Assembly: GCA_050084985.1 (NCBI GenBank)
Contig: JBITNC010000001.1
Span: forward strand, 167,586,001 to 167,650,000
Source of the DNA: Nageia nagi
Lineage: Eukaryota; Pinophyta
DNA length: 64,000 bases
Direction of reading: 5' to 3'
In this document: positions 58,924-64,000 of the stretch, in pieces
Layout: each line of letters starts with the position of its first letter
How positions within the stretch are numbered: position 1 is the stretch's first letter
Notes under the pieces: model-generated
Told to the model about the DNA's origin: nothing
Databases searched by the model: none
The model's input: only the letters and a program-made list of their open reading frames with translations
Translations under genes and position numbers: made by a program

Positions 58924-60852
58924 CTCACATGCAAGCTATATTGAAAATGAGGTGTAAGGGGTGTTTATTAATTTGCTTATTTCATTTTTGTCTTCTGTGT
59001 TTGTAGAACTATCACTAAATCTTGTACTATTTTATGTTTGTTATTTTATGTTTTCTATCTGGGGGATCATCAATGACTAATATCGAGCACCAATGATTTA
59101 AATTAGAATGCTAATAATTTAAGGGAATGCTAACAATTTAACTGAAATGCCAACAATTTAAGGGAACGTTAATGATTTAATTGAAATGCCAGTAATTTTA
59201 CTGGATTGCCAATGACTCTATGTGAAAGTGTGAAAATGCCATAAACTCAAGATAAAAGGTATAAGTTTCAACTTTTGTGAATACTAAAAGCATAAATTAG
59301 GCATTAAAAATGAAAAATGGAAAATAACACCTTGTTTGTGATTTCTTTGCCTAGATTGCATGTAGAAAGGGTATATGCATGTTTAGAAAATATGCATTAT
59401 TCTCATTTTACTTAAATAAATTATATGAAAGGTTATCTCTTTTTATTGGGTCTTGGGAATGATAAACATAGTCACTTAAAATTTTCCATTATACCCATGT
59501 ATGCTCTCCATTTGTGTCAAAAGATGATCTTAGGTGATTAGAATGGGTGTAATAGGAAAAGAGTAAATGAACATTTTTCTTTTCTCACTTTATCTCACTA
59601 AGGTTGGTAATGAACTTTCATTAAATTACTTCCACACTCAGAAGAAGGAATTAACTCTCAATAAAAAATAGAATGAACATAAGGTTAATTTATTAGGGTT
59701 AAAGGCAAATTCAAACACATTAAATTAGTTAATTTACTAGGTGGGCATTTTTCCTTCACATTAATACTCTTTATGGTCTGCCTCATCTCTTAGAAAGGCG
59801 GTTGAAGGATGGTAATTTGAAGAGGAGTTAAAGAACTTAATCTAAGGAAATTTATCTCACATTAAAACTCTTCCTATCTACTTTACCACTCTAAAAGGAT
59901 GTCAAAGGATTTTGACTTGAAGAAGAGTTAAAGAATCTCACTTAAGGTAATTTACATTCACTTAATGGCTTTTTCTATACCTTATTTTACCTCTTTGAAA
60001 GGAGATTAAAGGTAGATAAGAATAGTAAGAAGTGGTAAATGAAATACACATAATTACTTCTTCACTTGGAAGGAGTAAATGAATCTCATTAATTTTCTAT
60101 TAAAGAATCACACTAAGAGTGGTAATGAATCTCGTGGGTTAGATCAAGACTCATTAATTAAAACACTATTTTTTTACATTAAATAAAATATAATCAAAGG
60201 ACATGTATGTTAGATCTGGGGTGTAGTTATCATGAGTTCTTTTATTGTTAATATATATGCATAATACCTTTAAGAATAAACATCAATGAGTTGGAGGTGA
60301 TGACCAACCATTGATTTTATATTTCTTGTGTACCCATCAACCATTCCATAAGCCATAGAGCCAAAATTGGAGATGAATACTAAGTTATAAGGTAAAATTC
60401 ATCACTTTTTTTAGGAAACTATAACTAAGAAGGCTATGCTTGGATTCTACTATTAATATAGTCTTCAATGGCATTCCCTGAGCCCCATTGCACTAAGGGG
60501 ACCACCTTAAGTACCAAGCCAATACTTTGCTATAGATTGCCTATAAAACTCTAGCCTACCTTTGTTTAAATACTTGAGTAGAAGAAACCAATTTAGAAAA
60601 AGTAACAAAAAATAAAATTAATGATTCACATCACTCATTAAAGAAAAATTATTTAGTTTATTTAGATAAGATAATCACACCACAAAAGGTGAGTTACACA
60701 TAGTTTGTTTGTGCATTTATTTATTTTCTCAATAACATAAAATTAAAAATAAAATATAATTGCTATGAATGATGTATGTTTTCTTTTACTTATTATTTAG
60801 CAAAAAACAAAAATAAAACAAAAAAGTGCAAAGTCTTAAAAAACAAAAGAGA
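58924..60852 (+). other. Element D leader with repeated modules
   Basis: Non-coding. It carries the reversed A/C modules, for example 'agaatgggtgtaatagg', 'ttcattaaattacttccacactcagaag' (about 59619) and 'ccactctaaaaggatgtcaaagga' (about 59885), plus the block 'gagccccattgcactaagg' (60481), which matches A near 8441-8460. The repeated 'gccaacaatttaa / gctaatgatttaa' phrases at 59095-59215 lie near the start. Confidence 0.78.
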
Positions 60853-63413
60853 ATGGTTAATACTCATTCTCAAATGGTTCATCAATAATAAGAGCCCTAT
60901 GATGAAACCTACTAAGAAAGACAACCTAGTCATAGGTCTTAGAGATCTAGTAGAGAAATATCAAGGAAAAAAACTCCTCACAAAACAAAGGATACCTTAA
61001 ATGAAGTAAGACAATATAGATTCCTTGTTCTCCTCATGCTTATAGTCTTACATTAGATTTAACTTATCTAGTAGAAGAAACACCAATAGGTAATGAGGAA
61101 GAAGTTATTTTAAGGGCTACTAGTGCTTCATGAATGCATTCGGCTTATACTATTTTACAAAAAGGTCCTTTTAAATTGAAATATGATCACATTATGTGTT
61201 ATATACTAGATGGATGTCTTGTCCAATCCTATATAAGATGAGATGATTATACCCCTTTCATTATCTCTAGAAGGATGAATGAATTTAATGATAGAATTTT
61301 GATACATACAGCTACTCCTACACCTAAATCAAGAAGCCATGCTAGGGTGTATAATGATGTTTATCATATTTTGAAAACTAATACACCTACCCCTAGGACT
61401 AGTTATGCTTCTTCTATTACAAGTTATTTGGATCCTAGCACTACTTATACTACCCCAAGGACTAGTCATAGGATTCCTAAACCAATACATAGGAGAAATC
61501 TTGATCCTTTAAGGTATAAGGTAGAAGAGATACCATTGTATGTGTCTAGATAAAATCAAATCAGGAACAACTTTAGAATAACTAACAAATTGTTCTATAT
61601 AATCTAGATACACATAAACTGAATCAATCTAGAAGATTAGGATAAAATCCATGTTTACAAACACAACCTATGTTTCATGCATATCAAAGTAAAACACCCC
61701 TAGGGAAACCTGACAAATAATAGGTTCAAAATCAAATTTAGAATAGACCTAATCATAAAATAATATATAATAGGAAGTTTCCATCTAGAGCAAGATCCTT
61801 GTCTCCTCAAGGTCATAAAATTTATAAAAATCAACACCTTCGTTTACCTAAAAAAAGGGAGGTATTACATGAGCAACAACAACCTCCAAAACCTCCTTTA
61901 CCCTGATCTAGACATGAAGTTCAAAAATATCATACTCTTACACCTTTATATCAATAGGGGCAATGATAGTTATCTCCAAATCAAATGCCTTCACCTATTC
62001 CACCATATAATGAAAATTATTACGGTGATCAAACACCTTTCGAAACAAGTTACCAATCATTTTCAAAAAATGAACAAAGGGAAGGTAACAAGCATAATAA
62101 AAATCCTATTATTCCTACATAATCAACTAATTACTTTTATAAAATGTTAATGGAGATTGAGATAATGTTATGTCAATAAGACAAACACAAAGTCTCCTAT
62201 GAAACAATTTGTAATGAGCCCATACACCCTAGTGTTCCTAAGATAGGTATCCCTTTCAAATTTGAAATTCCAAAAATTGAATCTTTCAAAGGAAAGGATG
62301 ATCCTAAAGAAAATCTAAGATGATTTAAATATTCAAGTTATGTAATCTCCAACAATGATTCTTTGATGTTATCTATGTTTCCTATGACACTTGATGGATG
62401 AGTGATGGACTAGTACTGATTGAACATAGCATCACAACATATGCACAATTGGTTAACTTGTTCTTCAATCACTTTAGGATAAATATTAAATATAAAACCT
62501 CCATAATTTATCTCATAATATTGCAACAATTTCAACATAAGATAATTACAAACTTCATTTCAAGATGGAGGGTGATTTTGACAAGCATGCCTTATACTCT
62601 ACCATAAGAAGAACTAGTGAAAATGTTTAATTAAATTTATCTAAGACCCATTGCTAATACCTTATTAATTCAACAACATAAGACATTTGAGGAAGCAATT
62701 TATCAAGCTATTATAATCAAAAATGTTAAAATCCAAGATGGAGAATTAAAGGGTAAAAAGGATCCTTATGTTAGAAATTGAAATTAGGCAAAATAATCAA
62801 CAAAATCAATGCCTATTAATAAAGTTTATTATATTAAATATGGATAATCAAACCTTTTACAAATTACACATGCATTGCAAATTGAAGAAAGAAAACCTAG
62901 GCCACCCCCTGAAAGTCTACTCCTTTTTCTAAATCTCTTTATGATATTTTGAAAAAATTAATAGACCATCAAATGATTATATTACCTAAAATATGACCTA
63001 AAAGACTATATGAAAGAGATAACAAATGGTATAATAAGAATTATTATTTCTAGTATCATCCTCAAAAGGGCCATACTATAGGAAAATGTAGAACATTACA
63101 ACACAAGGTTTAATATTTGACTGATCAAGGAAGGTAGATAACCCATTAACTATCCTTAATCAAAATCTAGGAATATATCATAACCTACTTCCTCAACATC
63201 AAGAAAACACCATAGCATCACAAATACACCAAAATCAAGTAACACAAAGGATTTCAATATGATTCTAATTTTGTTTATATAGTAAGCATAACTATAAGAG
63301 CCCAAAGGGTGTAAGGAAGGCAAGCTAATATTCCTAGTAATCAAACAAATGATGGTATTATACAACCAAATATACCTAGACCTCAACCACCTAATATTTT
63401 AGTAAAAGGATCT
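60853..63413 (+). pseudogene. Element D gag (decayed)
   Basis: The ATG at 60853-60855 is chosen by likeness to A and C. Open parts include MNEFNDRILIHTATPTPKSR (61275 on), HARVYNDVYHILKTNTPTPR, then Gln/Pro-rich remnants (61640-62100). Next is the capsid start FKFEIPKIESFKGKDDPKEN (about 62255-62320), with stops through 62650-62900. The zinc motif region (about 63000-63100) is badly broken, followed by VDNPLTILNQNLGIYHN. Confidence 0.82.
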
Positions 63414-64000
63414 TTGCAACATCAATTAACAAACTCACACATGAATATGTATTTATTTGAGTTATTACAACAATCCAAAGATCATAGAGAATATATGAAC
63501 CAATTGTTGCAAACAATTAAGTTGGATATTAATGACCCTAAAAGCTTTGTGTCTTTTATGGGAAATATTAAAACAAACCAAAAACCCATTATTACCTTCC
63601 ATGATCATGAAATTAGGTAATCAAATCATTCACAAGGTCAAGATCCCCCATTACATATTATAGCCAAGATTAGATGGAAAGGCTTTTAAAAGGATATTAA
63701 TAGATGATGATTCTATAATAAATATCATTTCCATAACTACCTATAAGAATTTGAATCTTCCTTTTTCACACATATGTGTGCCTTCCTTACAATTAAGAGC
63801 TTTCAATGATGCTTTGTTCTCAACAATGGGATCTATCTCACTACCTATTACCATGGGATCTAAAATTGTACAAACATTATTGCAAGTTATTGAAAGGGAT
63901 ATAACACAATACAACTTACTCTTAGGAAGATCATGGATTAGAGACATGCAATGTGTCCCATTAACATATCATAATTTCTTGAAATACATTCATGATGGTT
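63414..64000 (+). pseudogene. Element D protease region, incomplete at window end
   Basis: 63414-63620 encodes YLFELLQQSKDHREYMNQLL and DPKSFVSFMGNIKTNQKPII, then TFHDHEIR and a stop. In a shifted frame PPLHIIAKI and FKRILIDDDSIINIISITTY follow: the active-site segment reads IDDDS where A has VDGGF. Then LQVIERDITQYNLLLGRSWI, MQCVPLTYHNFLKYIHDG reach the right edge. It is homologous to A at 4300-5030. Confidence 0.87.

Larger units (their letters stand above)
58055..64000 (+). mobile_element. Element D: Tat-like Ty3/gypsy retrotransposon, 5' part only
   Basis: On the plus strand: 5' LTR (58055-58901), primer binding site, leader, gag and the first part of protease; the rest runs off the right edge. 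It is related to A and C in every part. It is inserted in a B-family LTR. Confidence 0.9.

Overview
This is a window of nuclear plant DNA from a large, retrotransposon-rich genome. It is strongly AT-rich and visibly short of CG dinucleotides. I see no intact host gene, rRNA, tRNA or prokaryotic operon. Almost everything recognisable is decayed Ty3/gypsy LTR retrotransposon sequence, much of it resembling the Tat/Ogre group (second, plant/archaeal-type RNase H; extra ORFs between integrase and 3' LTR). A gymnosperm or another giant-genome plant would fit old, long, nested elements like these, but the sequence alone does not fix the species.

Layout. The main structure, from before position 1 to about 48.5 kb, is a nest at least four elements deep. 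Element E (+ strand, 44678 to about 47.2-48.5 kb) is the oldest visible layer. Its reverse transcriptase is cut at 44677 by element F (- strand). F shows only a 2.1-kb 5' LTR (42579-44677), a leader and the start of a gag-like frame. That frame is cut at about 41303 by element B (- strand; 5' LTR 39505-41302, gag, protease, an RNase H placed before the reverse transcriptase, RT, RNase H, integrase, an extra coiled-coil ORF, and a 3' LTR fragment at 10832-11707). B is split twice. Element C (- strand, 18664-35899, 17.2 kb, complete with two LTRs of about 885 bp and a 5-bp CTTCC target duplication) sits inside B's RT. Element A (- strand, 1-10831, 3' end outside the window) sits inside B's 3' LTR. 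C carries a plant mobile domain gene relic on the opposite strand (20.7-22.7 kb) and a further sense ORF relic after integrase.

48.5-57.7 kb is older, mostly unassigned AT-rich DNA. It holds an L1-type LINE fragment (49.5-51.0 kb, - strand), a 210-bp tandem duplication, a perfect 23-bp-stem hairpin and a decayed tandem array of about 230-300-bp units. At 57663-58054 is a piece of a second B-family LTR, interrupted by element D (+ strand, 58055 to the end: LTR, primer binding site, leader, gag, start of protease). D is a relative of A and C.

How the parts work together. A, C and D share the layout LTR / primer binding site / long leader with repeated modules / gag with a Gln-rich section / protease / RT / RNase H / second RNase H / integrase. 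B has a different order, with the additional RNase H before RT. All coding regions carry many stops and frameshifts, and the catalytic YVDD box of each visible RT is altered, so none of these copies should be autonomous. LTR TATA boxes are conserved. Differences between copies look dominated by C-to-T and G-to-A changes, as expected of long-methylated repeats. LTR and domain boundaries were found by eye. Numbers such as LTR divergence are visual estimates.
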